Source of the DNA: Tetragenococcus halophilus
GTDB taxonomy: Bacteria; Bacillota; Bacilli; Lactobacillales; Enterococcaceae
Length of the DNA: 64,000 nucleotides
Assembly (NCBI RefSeq): GCF_021474685.1
Contig: NZ_JAKEIT010000006.1
Span: forward strand, 1 to 64,000
Direction of reading: 5' to 3'
The position numbers were made by a program, and so were the translations under genes. Of the stretch, positions 38,455-46,478 are shown piece by piece (within the stretch, counting starts at the first letter, position 1; the number at the start of each line of letters is the position of its first letter). The notes under the pieces were generated by a model, which made no database searches, had not been told where the DNA came from, and was given only the letters and a program-made list of their open reading frames with translations.

Positions 38455-39828
38455 TTATGCTAGTTTTTCTTCTCTACTAGTAAAAATAAAGCCTAATATA
38501 GCTGAAACAACAAGGGAAATTGCCAAGCCAATCATCGCATGAACAAAATTCGAGGTCTGATCACTTACAAAAGCTGGAAATGTTGTCACACTACCAAAAA
38601 CAAATGCAGTAGTAACGACATTCATAAGGCCTAAATAAGCACCGCCCACAGCGCCTCCGATAATTTGTGCTAAAAATAGCTTTTTATTTTTAACTAGCAT
38701 CCCAAAAAGGGTAGGTTCGATAATTGCGGATAATACGATTGTTACTACGCCTGTAAGAGAAAAGCCTCTAATTTTTTTATCTTTGGCTTTGAAGTAAACA
38801 CCAAAAGCTGTTCCTATCACTGCAAAGTTACAAGCGAAAGTAAAAGGCACAATATAGTCAAAACCATAGGTCGAAATATTATTAATCATAATCGGATTGA
38901 CTGCCCAGTGAATGCCCAGACTCACTAGAACACTCCAACCGCCTCCTACAAGTACACCTGTTAAGATACTACTTCTTTCAATCAACCAGTTAACAACATT
39001 GGCGATAAATTCGCCGCTATACACACCGATGGGGCCAATGACAATGACTGTCAAGGGTACCATAATCGCAATAGAAACCAAAGGAATAACCACTAACTTT
39101 AAGTTTTCTGTTACATGATTATCCAAGAATTTGTACAGATAAGAAAATGCCCAGATAGATAAAATAATAGGAACTACGGTTGAATTATAGTTCATCAATA
39201 CCACAGGAATGTTAAAAAACTCTGTGGTCGCTCCATTTCCGATATCTCCCATCAAGTCAATAAATTCAGGGTGAATTAGTGATGCCCCAATAATTGCTGA
39301 AATATACGGGCTTGCACCAAATCTTCTAGCAGAGGTAAACGCTAACAAAACAGGTAAGAAATAAAACACCGTCATCGAAGCGACATTCAAGATCGCATAG
39401 GTGCCACTTTCTTCACTTAAAAGACCTAACTGCACACATAAAATAACTAAGCCGCGTAAAACCCCAGATCCTGCTAATGCTGGTAGTAAAGGTGCAAATA
39501 TCGCTGAAATAGCGGAAAAAATACTATTTATAATACCATTGGATTGCTCACTTGAGTCATTCTCTACTTTAGCGTCAGAATCTCCTTTGACAAGGTCTTC
39601 GAATTCATCATATAACTTTGGTACTTCGGTACCAATTAAAAGCTGGTATTGCCCTGCCTTATTGACAACATTGACGACCCCTTCAATATTTTTTACCTTT
39701 TCGTCATCTACTATCGTTTGGTCTTTTAACTTTAAGCGCAAACGAGTTGCACAATAAGTCATATTTGAAATATTTTCCGCTCCGCCCACCTCTTGAAGTA
39801 TTTCTTTGGCCATTATTTTGTAATCCAT
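38455..39828 (-). CDS. PTS EIIBC, sucrose/beta-glucoside family, without EIIA
   Basis: A 457-residue protein from ATG 39828 (AAAGGAG at the right distance, unlike the upstream in-frame codon). EIIB holds phospho-Cys26 in NMTYCATRLRLKLKD; the membrane EIIC domain follows with IISAIFAPLLPALAGSGVLRG, LGIHWAVNPIMINNI and AIIEPTLFGMLVKNKKL. No EIIA domain exists, so phosphate must come from another EIIA. It is the fourth gene of the AlsE-like/RpiB/isomerase/PTS operon and probably imports the sugar processed by those enzymes. Confidence 0.88.
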   Translation of the reverse strand: MDYKIMAKEILQEVGGAENISNMTYCATRLRLKLKDQTIVDDEKVKNIEGVVNVVNKAGQYQLLIGTEVPKLYDEFEDLVKGDSDAKVENDSSEQSNGIINSIFSAISAIFAPLLPALAGSGVLRGLVILCVQLGLLSEESGTYAILNVASMTVFYFLPVLLAFTSARRFGASPYISAIIGASLIHPEFIDLMGDIGNGATTEFFNIPVVLMNYNSTVVPIILSIWAFSYLYKFLDNHVTENLKLVVIPLVSIAIMVPLTVIVIGPIGVYSGEFIANVVNWLIERSSILTGVLVGGGWSVLVSLGIHWAVNPIMINNISTYGFDYIVPFTFACNFAVIGTAFGVYFKAKDKKIRGFSLTGVVTIVLSAIIEPTLFGMLVKNKKLFLAQIIGGAVGGAYLGLMNVVTTAFVFGSVTTFPAFVSDQTSNFVHAMIGLAISLVVSAILGFIFTSREEKLA

Positions 39829-39859
39829 GTTTTCCACTCCTTTATTTTCGTGTTTATTT

Positions 39860-40786
39860 TTACGCAATAAATTTCATAATCAACTCACTTACAGCAATAG
39901 CATCATTTTTTTCAATCACTTTTCGAATTTCTTCCATTCCTACTTTTTCTATAATAGCGTCTAATTTTTTGATCATATCCATATTTTTCTGACATTCTTT
40001 ATCGGGATCTTCAATCACCGGGAAAGTGTCAAAATAAATGGCGTGTTGATAATGATGAAGCTTAGCGTAATATAAAAATTCAATAGTTTTTACCAGACTA
40101 TTCGAGCCAATCATCAGACCATCGTCATTTAAACCATAGCCATCATTTAAGTGAATACCAAAAAGTTTTCCTCTACCACCTAAAAGACTAGCGCCATAAG
40201 CTGGATTTTCATGTTTCATCAACATATGACAATAATCTAAGGTAATGCCTAGATTAGCTTTATTGATATCATTGACCATTGTCAAAGCTAACCCTAAGCT
40301 ATCAATAAATGCATAAGCGCGAGGTTGAAAGGGCTTGTATTCAACGCTTACTTGGATATCTGCAGCGTATTCCGCAATAATACTTAAATAATGCTGTATT
40401 TGTTGCCAGACCTGTTCGTAATTAATCTGAAAAGAATAGTCAAATCCGTCAAAACCTAACCAGATTGTAACGACTTCTCCTCCGATTTCGCGACAATAAT
40501 CAACCGCTTCTTTGCACAAGCTTAATGCTTGCTCAGAAATTTCTTGATTGTGATTTCCTAATTCCCCATTAATAAACTCTTCTCTAAATCTTAAGGCAAC
40601 ACCATTAGCAGATAAATCATTTTTCTCTAATAATGCCTTCATTTCTGTTGCAGTATAACCTTTCGTGTGTTCAGGAAAATTTAGATCGACATGTGTTAAT
40701 TCTAATTTATGGAATTGCTTGAAAACACGACTGAGATCATAATCGTATTTGGGTAAAAATGAATTGATTCGTGTCGCTAGTTTCAT
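39860..40786 (-). CDS. Xylose-isomerase-like TIM-barrel sugar (phosphate) isomerase/epimerase
   Basis: A 308-residue AP-endonuclease-2-fold enzyme from ATG 40786 (AGAGGTG upstream). Metal ligands expected for the family are visible: Glu in VSVEYKPFQPRAY, Asp-His in GITLDYCHMLMKHE, His in FGIHLNDGYG, and a late Asp/Glu in YFDTFPV. Relatives include L-rhamnose isomerase RhaI-like and D-tagatose 3-epimerase-like proteins. It lies in an operon with an AlsE-like epimerase, RpiB and an EIIBC, so it may interconvert the free sugar or its phosphate. The substrate is unknown. Confidence 0.75.
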   Translation of the reverse strand: MKLATRINSFLPKYDYDLSRVFKQFHKLELTHVDLNFPEHTKGYTATEMKALLEKNDLSANGVALRFREEFINGELGNHNQEISEQALSLCKEAVDYCREIGGEVVTIWLGFDGFDYSFQINYEQVWQQIQHYLSIIAEYAADIQVSVEYKPFQPRAYAFIDSLGLALTMVNDINKANLGITLDYCHMLMKHENPAYGASLLGGRGKLFGIHLNDGYGLNDDGLMIGSNSLVKTIEFLYYAKLHHYQHAIYFDTFPVIEDPDKECQKNMDMIKKLDAIIEKVGMEEIRKVIEKNDAIAVSELIMKFIA

Positions 40787-40910
40787 AATAATTTCACCTC
40801 TGTTAATTGTTGAGGTAAGCATACCATCAAACCAAGCCATTTACAACCATTATTTTCCATATTATTTCAAATTAATTCACATAAAATCAAATATTCTTTC
40901 TTATCGTTTA

Positions 40911-40924
40911 AGTAATCGTTTACT
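40911..40924. promoter_or_regulatory. LacI-type operator copy before the isomerase gene
   Basis: AGTAATCGTTTACT matches, with one mismatch, the perfect palindrome AGTAATCGATTACT found at 42115-42128. It lies between rpiB and the isomerase gene and extends the LacI regulon to the distal half of the operon. Confidence 0.7.
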
Positions 40925-40960
40925 CAATTGGCACAAAAATAAATGAAACCATCCTTCCAA

Positions 40961-41404
40961 TTATTCTTGTGTTTCTATTTCGCCAATCATATTTACACGT
41001 TTGGCATGTCGTCCGCCTTCATAACTTGCTTCCAACCATTCTTTGACAATCATTTTAGCCAAATCAACACCTACTACACGTGAGCCAAAAGCAACAATAT
41101 TTGTATTATTATGTTGCTTTGAAAGTTTAGCGGTGTAAGGTTCACTGCAAACGACAGCGCGGATACCTTTGACTTTATTGGCAGAAATAGAGATTCCTAC
41201 ACCAGTACCACAAATTAATACGCCCCCGTCAAATTGCCCAGAAGCAACTTCTTCAGCAACTTTTTTCCCATATTTTGGATAGTCCGTTCTTTCTGAAGAA
41301 TAAGCACCAAAATCGACCGTTTCATGTCCTAATGATTGAATATACTCGCTGATTTCTTGTTTTAGTTCCCAACCTACATGATCGCTACCCATTGCTAATT
41401 TCAT
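40961..41404 (-). CDS. rpiB: RpiB/LacAB-family sugar-phosphate isomerase
   Basis: A 147-residue isomerase. Cys65 in GGVLICGTGVGISISANKV is the expected catalytic base, and MGSDHVGWELKQ and GSRVVG are conserved. RpiB enzymes interconvert ribose-5-P and ribulose-5-P, and several act on allose-6-P. It follows the AlsE-like gene by 12 bases. In E. coli rpiB and alsE act together in D-allose use, so allose-6-P to allulose-6-P is the favoured reaction. Confidence 0.88.
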   Translation of the reverse strand: MKLAMGSDHVGWELKQEISEYIQSLGHETVDFGAYSSERTDYPKYGKKVAEEVASGQFDGGVLICGTGVGISISANKVKGIRAVVCSEPYTAKLSKQHNNTNIVAFGSRVVGVDLAKMIVKEWLEASYEGGRHAKRVNMIGEIETQE

Positions 41405-41416
41405 AAAAAATTCCTC

Positions 41417-42067
41417 CTAATTGTTTCTTAGATTTTCAACGATTGTAGTGTATGTTTCATCTTTTCCAAAAATAGCTGAAGTCCCTAAAATAAAACCTGA
41501 TACACCTTTTTTACTTAAAGCCTGCACTTTAGATGGAGAGATTGCGCCATCTACCATGACTTGAAAATGAAATGATTGACCTAAATCTACTAATTTTTCA
41601 ATCTTCGAATCCACATAATCAAGGTAACTTTGTCCGGAAAATCCGGGATTAACGGTCATCACCATGACATAATCAACAAGTGGTAAAAGTTCTTCTATTG
41701 CGGCGATTGAAGTGCCTGGATTTATTGCTAAGCCGACCTTTTTCTCATATTTTTTGATTGTATCTAAAGTACGGGCAATCTGTTGATCTGCTTCTGGATG
41801 TACATAAATAATATCTGCACCCATATTAGCGAATAATTCTATATATTTACTTGGTTCTTGTATCATCAAATGAACATCTACCAGCTTATTGGTAGACTTA
41901 CGAACAACTTCAAAATCTTGTAGTCCCATCGCAAAACTTGGGACAAAACGTCCATCCATAAAATCCATATGAAAAATATCAACACCTGCTGCATCAAGCA
42001 CTTTTGTCTCTTTTTCCAGATGGCCAAAATCAGCACACATCATCGAAGGACAAAGTAGTTTTTCCAA
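41417..42067 (-). CDS. Ribulose-phosphate 3-epimerase family, AlsE-like
   Basis: A 216-residue TIM-barrel epimerase with the metal ligands His33 and Asp35 in IFHMDFMDGRFVPS, His66 in DVHLM, and Asp in VMVDGAIS. The N-terminal CPSMMCADF resembles AlsE (SPSLMCMDL) rather than Rpe (PSILSADF). It may convert allulose-6-P to fructose-6-P. It is the first gene of the operon and lies directly beside two LacI operator copies, divergent from the LacI gene. Confidence 0.8.
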   Translation of the reverse strand: MEKLLCPSMMCADFGHLEKETKVLDAAGVDIFHMDFMDGRFVPSFAMGLQDFEVVRKSTNKLVDVHLMIQEPSKYIELFANMGADIIYVHPEADQQIARTLDTIKKYEKKVGLAINPGTSIAAIEELLPLVDYVMVMTVNPGFSGQSYLDYVDSKIEKLVDLGQSFHFQVMVDGAISPSKVQALSKKGVSGFILGTSAIFGKDETYTTIVENLRNN

Positions 42068-42084
42068 AATGATCCCTCCTCTGC

Positions 42085-42128
42085 GTTATCGATTACTCAA
42101 CTAACATACCAATGAGTAATCGATTACT
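42085..42128. promoter_or_regulatory. Pair of LacI-type operators between the epimerase and lacI-like genes
   Basis: AGTAATCGATTACT (42115-42128) is a perfect 14-base palindrome, and GTTATCGATTACT (42085-42097) is a second, diverged copy about 30 bases away. They sit between the two divergent start codons and match the copy at 40911-40924. Confidence 0.8.
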
Positions 42129-42251
42129 TCTTTTACAAGAATCAATTTAGCATGCTTCTTGGTCTTTGTCAACGTTTTCTTTTCACTATTGCTATCTATT
42201 TCGTTCTGTGGGAAAATTAAAATATTATATGAATGTAAAGGAAAGAATCTG

Positions 42252-43256
42252 ATGAAAAAAGTTTCGGTCAAAGATATTGCAGAGCTAAGTGGCGTTTCCG
42301 TGGCTACAGTTTCTCGAGTGATTAACAACAACGGACGCTTTTCTGAAGAGACCAGAAAAAAAGTCTTAAAAGTCATTGAAGAAACTGGTTACGAAATGAA
42401 TTATAGTGCCAAGACATTACGCACAAATAAATCTTATACAATCGGTATCTTAGTGCCTGATATAAGCAATTACTTTTTCGCCGATGTTGTGCAAAAAATT
42501 GAATTTACGCTATTTGAAAAGGGATACTCTACGATTATTTGCAATACAGGGCGTGATGAAAAAAAAGAAATGGATTATCTGAAAGTTTTACAAGGCAAAG
42601 GCGTGGATGGTTTAATTGTCATATCTGGTGCAGAAGAATTTTCATTTGACTACACAGAGGCAAAAAAAGAAATACCTTATATATGTATTGATCGAGAACC
42701 CAAAGACAAAAGCCAGACGACTTTTATTTCTTCTAACCACTATCAAGGGGCTTTTGAGGCAACGAAACAATTAATCAAACTTGGCTGTACTCAACCTATC
42801 TTTGCTGTTTTAAATCGCAAATCTACTTCTGCAAAAACACGCTTAGCAGGATTTAAAGATGCATTGAATAAACATAGCTTTACTTTCAATGAGGCCAATG
42901 TACTCTACTTGGATAATCCACCCGCTAAAATGAAAGAACAAACGCAAACATTCTTTACAACTTATCCTGAAACAAATGGAATACTTGCTACAAATGATAC
43001 TATCGCATTAGAACTGCTAAATATCCTTCATGCTATGAATTATAAAGTACCTGAACAAATAAAAGTGATCGGTTTTGACGATAGCCCTATAACAAACTAT
43101 TCATCACCTCCGCTATCTTCTGTACAACAAGACACAAGCAAAATTGCAGATACAGCAGCCAACCACTTATTACATTTGATACAGTATCCCAATGAAACCG
43201 GCCAAACACTGATGATACCTGTTCATTTGATATTACGGCAATCTAGCGCTGTATAA
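42252..43256 (+). CDS. LacI-family repressor of the AlsE-like/RpiB operon
   Basis: A 334-residue LacI/GalR regulator from ATG 42252 after AAAGGAAAG. The N-terminal HTH is MKKVSVKDIAELSGVSVATVSRVINNNGRFSEETRKKV with hinge AKTLRTNKSYTIGILVPDISNYFF; the rest is a periplasmic-binding-like effector domain ending GFDDSPITNYSSPPLSSVQQD. Three copies of a palindromic operator surround it and the operon on the opposite strand. The inducer is probably the sugar or sugar phosphate of that pathway. Confidence 0.92.
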   Translation: MKKVSVKDIAELSGVSVATVSRVINNNGRFSEETRKKVLKVIEETGYEMNYSAKTLRTNKSYTIGILVPDISNYFFADVVQKIEFTLFEKGYSTIICNTGRDEKKEMDYLKVLQGKGVDGLIVISGAEEFSFDYTEAKKEIPYICIDREPKDKSQTTFISSNHYQGAFEATKQLIKLGCTQPIFAVLNRKSTSAKTRLAGFKDALNKHSFTFNEANVLYLDNPPAKMKEQTQTFFTTYPETNGILATNDTIALELLNILHAMNYKVPEQIKVIGFDDSPITNYSSPPLSSVQQDTSKIADTAANHLLHLIQYPNETGQTLMIPVHLILRQSSAV

Positions 43257-43290
43257 AAAGGTGCGATCTTTATTGCGATCGCACCTTTTT
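43255..43290. terminator. Bidirectional terminator between lacI-like and transaldolase genes
   Basis: AAAAAGGTGCGATC (43255-43268) pairs perfectly with GATCGCACCTTTTT (43277-43290). It serves both convergent transcripts. Confidence 0.95.
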
Positions 43291-43292
43291 CA

Positions 43293-44006
43293 TCATTCAT
43301 CTAAGATCGTAAATCCTAATGCTTTTGTATCATTATGGAACCCTTGTACTGTTTCTAGTGATAGTTCATCTAAATCCTTTTTATACATCGCAAGTTTTCC
43401 TAAAAGCGCTGGCGTCACGGTAATAATATCTACACCTAACTCTTGTGCTTGTATAATATTATAAACTTCTCTTGAACTAGCCCATAGTAACTTAGTCCCT
43501 TGTTTTTCTCGGCAAATCTCTAATGCTTGTTTCATTAAAGGGACTGGATTAACACCCGTATCCGCTACTCTTCCAGCAAAAACAGAAACAATATTTTCAG
43601 TTCCTTCAGACAATACATCCACTGTTTGTCGTACTTGTTCAATCGTCATAATCGCTGTAATATTTAATTTTAATTTTTTCTCTGATAGCTTTTTAATTAA
43701 GGAAATAGAAGACTCACCTAATGAATTTGTAATTGGTATTTTTACATACACATTTTCAGCTAAGCTAGCCAATTTTTCCGCTTCTTTTTCCATAGTCTCA
43801 AAATCGTCTGCAAAAACTTCAAAGCTAATAGGTAAATTTTCTACCTCTTGTAAAGCTTGTTTAGCAAAAGAAAGATAATTGGTAATTCCAGCTAATTTCA
43901 TTAAACTAGGATTTGTAGTAAAACCTGTGACAATTCCTTTTTCTTTCATACTCACCATATCTTCAACGACAGCGCCATCAGAGTAAATATCAATTGCAAA
44001 CGTCAT
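43293..44006 (-). CDS. Transaldolase/fructose-6-phosphate aldolase family enzyme
   Basis: A 237-residue class I aldolase. The Schiff-base lysine is Lys89 in NVYVKIPITNS, and TGFTTNPSLMK, NITAIMTIEQV, VFAGRVADTG and WASSREVYNI are family-typical. It is the last gene of a PTS operon and overlaps the EIIC stop by four bases. It probably cleaves or transfers the ketose phosphate that the Ula-type PTS delivers. Its short length fits the Fsa/MipB group. Confidence 0.88.
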   Translation of the reverse strand: MTFAIDIYSDGAVVEDMVSMKEKGIVTGFTTNPSLMKLAGITNYLSFAKQALQEVENLPISFEVFADDFETMEKEAEKLASLAENVYVKIPITNSLGESSISLIKKLSEKKLKLNITAIMTIEQVRQTVDVLSEGTENIVSVFAGRVADTGVNPVPLMKQALEICREKQGTKLLWASSREVYNIIQAQELGVDIITVTPALLGKLAMYKKDLDELSLETVQGFHNDTKALGFTILDE

Positions 44007-45376
44007 TTTTCTTCCTCCAATTCAATATTGTTTAATGCAGTTTTAGAAGGCTTGATTATACTAGGTAAGAATAAAACGACTAAAACAATAATCATAATCG
44101 CATAGATGCCAAAAGTCCCAAATTGTCCGCCGACTTTTCCTAGTAAAATACCAATCCAACCAAAATCTAGATCGCCAAATGTTGCATTAGAAAAACCTAA
44201 GTCGCCTAACACCGGTAACAATAACGCTGGAAGAAATGCTAGTAGCAATCCATTTACAAATGATCCTACAATAGCACCTCTCCTGCCTCCCGTAGAATTG
44301 CCGTAGACACCAGAAGTTGCACCACAGAAGAAATGAGGAACTAGGCCAGGAATAATTAGCACACCACCCACAGCACCTAGAATTAACATCCCAATAATCC
44401 CGCCTACAAAACTTGAGATGAAGCCGATAATAACAGCAGTTTGTGCATATGGGAAAAATACTGCACAGTCAACGGCTGGTACTGCGTTAGGGATAATTTT
44501 GTCAGCAATTCCCTGAAAGGCCGGTAACAAGTCGGCTAAAATCATTCGTACGCCAGCATAGACAATATTTACACCAACCGCAAATTTTAGTCCACTAAGA
44601 ATAGCAAACAGATAAGGAGACTGGCCATCTGCTAGGGTAGAAACAAAATCAGGACCAGCAGCAATCGCAGAACCAAGATAAAAGACAATCATAGTTAATG
44701 CTGTAGAAATTGTCGTATTTCTTAAAAAACCAAATTTCTCAGGTACTTCAATATCTTCAGTTGATGGCGAGCCTTTGCCCACCCATTTACCGACTAAAGC
44801 AGAAAGATAATAACCAACAGAGCCAAAATGTCCCATGGCTACTTCATCTCCATCTGTGACTTGTAAAGTAAATTTCTGCCCAATTGCTGGTGAAATTGCA
44901 CTCCAAGCACCCAGAAAGAAGCCACCTACAAGAATTAGTAGAATCCCATCAAATCCCATTACGCCTAATACCGCTGATAATAAACAAGCCATAAAAAATG
45001 AATGATGCCCTGTTAAAAATACATATTTATAGCGAGTAAGACGAGCAATAAGCAGATTAACAACTAAACCGACTATTAAAATTGTCATGGTTTCTACACC
45101 TAAAACTTCTTGTGCAACTGAAGTTACTGCCTCGTTATTCGGAACAACACCGGTAATATTAAACCCTTCTTCAATCATTAAAGAAAGAGGATCTAAGTTG
45201 CCACTGATCACATCAGCACCAGCAGATAACATCAAATAACCTAAGATAGGTCCCAGTGTACCTGTTAATACTTTATGACCTGGGGCGCGCATTGCAACTA
45301 AACCAACAAACGAAACAAGACCCATTAATATAGCAGGCTCGCTAAACATATCTTTTATAAATTCTAAAAAACCCAT
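44003..45376 (-). CDS. PTS EIIC component, ascorbate (UlaA/SgaT) family, second copy
   Basis: A 457-residue membrane protein paralogous to the EIIC at 1259-2509. FVGLVAMRAPGHKVLTGTLGPILGYLML, FLTGHHSFFMACLLSAVLG, LLPAFQGIADKIIPNAVPAVDCAVFFPYAQTAVIIGF and FFCGATSGVYGNSTGGRRGA show the family. A spacing of 51 bases follows the EIIB gene. The transaldolase partner suggests a ketose or acid sugar. Unlike the first copy, its operon ends in a transaldolase rather than a SIS protein, so the two PTSs likely have different substrates. Confidence 0.87.
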   Translation of the reverse strand: MGFLEFIKDMFSEPAILMGLVSFVGLVAMRAPGHKVLTGTLGPILGYLMLSAGADVISGNLDPLSLMIEEGFNITGVVPNNEAVTSVAQEVLGVETMTILIVGLVVNLLIARLTRYKYVFLTGHHSFFMACLLSAVLGVMGFDGILLILVGGFFLGAWSAISPAIGQKFTLQVTDGDEVAMGHFGSVGYYLSALVGKWVGKGSPSTEDIEVPEKFGFLRNTTISTALTMIVFYLGSAIAAGPDFVSTLADGQSPYLFAILSGLKFAVGVNIVYAGVRMILADLLPAFQGIADKIIPNAVPAVDCAVFFPYAQTAVIIGFISSFVGGIIGMLILGAVGGVLIIPGLVPHFFCGATSGVYGNSTGGRRGAIVGSFVNGLLLAFLPALLLPVLGDLGFSNATFGDLDFGWIGILLGKVGGQFGTFGIYAIMIIVLVVLFLPSIIKPSKTALNNIELEEEK

Positions 45377-45427
45377 TTCTTCAACCCCTTACCTTTCTAA
45401 ATTTTTTTATTTAAAACAAATAAACGA

Positions 45428-45709
45428 TTATTCCTCATTTAACTCTTGTAACACCGGCAAAATATCTTCAGTAATTTTCTTTTTATCTGCATAACTACGT
45501 ACAGTCGTAATTCTTTTATCTTGCGGTAATTGTTTTGCAAATTCAGCTACTGTAACAAAAAGATCCGGATTTTCTCCTGAAGCAGCGTTAAGATCACATG
45601 ATTTTGCATCTACCTCAATGCCATTTTTCTTTGCCACTTGATTAATTTTCATCGCCAATAAATTACTACTACCAATACCATTTCCACATACAGTTAATAT
45701 ACGTATCAT
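45428..45709 (-). CDS. PTS EIIB component, lactose/ascorbate-like, second copy
   Basis: A 93-residue protein starting MIRILTVCGNGIGSSNLLAMK, with phospho-Cys8 in the P-loop-like turn. It overlaps the EIIA stop by four bases (ATGA). It connects the EIIA (45706-46173) and EIIC (44003-45376) of this PTS. Confidence 0.87.
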   Translation of the reverse strand: MIRILTVCGNGIGSSNLLAMKINQVAKKNGIEVDAKSCDLNAASGENPDLFVTVAEFAKQLPQDKRITTVRSYADKKKITEDILPVLQELNEE

Positions 45710-46173
45710 TCTTCTTCCTCCTCTTGTATGTATTGATTTGCCAAAGTAAGAAACGCCGTTTTATCTCGTAAATGAAGTAATTTTTCCACTTTTTCTTCTT
45801 CGTCAATAATTGCTGAAACTTTTTGTAAAAGTCGTAAATGATGGGAATTATCTTTTGTTGCTAAACACAAAATAAGAAAAACTTCTTCTCCATGCTTAAA
45901 TTGAACAGGTTTTTCTAACTTTAAAATGCTCACCCCATTATCCAAAGTTCCTGCTTCAGGACGCGCATGTGGCATAGCCACCTTAGGAACTAAAATAATA
46001 TAATCTCCCATATCCAAAACGTTTTGAATCATAGCATCAATATAAGAATTTTCTATAATTTTTTCTTCAAGCAGTGGTTGTGCCGCTAATCTGATGGCCT
46101 CTTGCCAATCATCTACTTCAGAAACAAATTGAAGAAATCGTTCTGAAAAATAGGCTTCGCCAGTTTCTCCCAT
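45706..46173 (-). CDS. PTS EIIA component, mannitol/fructose type, second copy
   Basis: A 155-residue EIIA-2 protein with the canonical phospho-His69 in VAMPHARPEAG. It is the first gene of the PTS operon, preceded by GGAGGTG, and lies downstream of a terminator-like leader hairpin and cre sites. The paralogue at 2808-3239 has a changed active-site neighbourhood (ALMHAQAG). Confidence 0.88.
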   Translation of the reverse strand: MGETGEAYFSERFLQFVSEVDDWQEAIRLAAQPLLEEKIIENSYIDAMIQNVLDMGDYIILVPKVAMPHARPEAGTLDNGVSILKLEKPVQFKHGEEVFLILCLATKDNSHHLRLLQKVSAIIDEEEKVEKLLHLRDKTAFLTLANQYIQEEEEE

Positions 46174-46247
46174 TTACACACCTCCTTATCTGCCTTTACT
46201 ATATACAAAAGCGATTTCAATTTATACTGTTACAATTGCCAATAAAA

Positions 46248-46288
46248 AATGGCAAGTAATGAACTATTTAGTTCACCTGTTGCCATTT
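46248..46288 (-). promoter_or_regulatory. Terminator-like hairpin in the leader of the second Ula-type PTS operon
   Basis: AAATGGCAA (46248-46256) pairs perfectly with TTGCCATTT (46280-46288), and TGAACT/AGTTCA close the inside. On the minus strand a TTTTTT run follows, so the hairpin would stop transcription before the EIIA start 75 bases further on. It is a candidate attenuator, or the end of a short upstream RNA. Confidence 0.65.
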
Positions 46289-46336
46289 CGAATTTGCAAA
46301 TAATTATTTAATTTTGTAAAAATTATTCTCTTTGTT

Positions 46337-46350
46337 TGAAAACGTTATCA
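46337..46350. promoter_or_regulatory. cre site for CcpA
   Basis: TGAAAACGTTATCA fits the cre consensus TGWNANCGNTNWCA at every position. It sits between the PTS operon and the divergent PRD activator gene, placing both under carbon catabolite control. A weaker variant lies near 46210. Confidence 0.75.
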
Positions 46351-46478
46351 AATCAAGTGAGAACAAATTAACTCTCTTTTTAAAATAACATTTTTATAAA
46401 AAATAAAAATTATTTACTTGGTTTAATTTCTTAGTTCCTCTATACTTAGTGCTAAGAAAATACAATAAGGAGGAAAAA

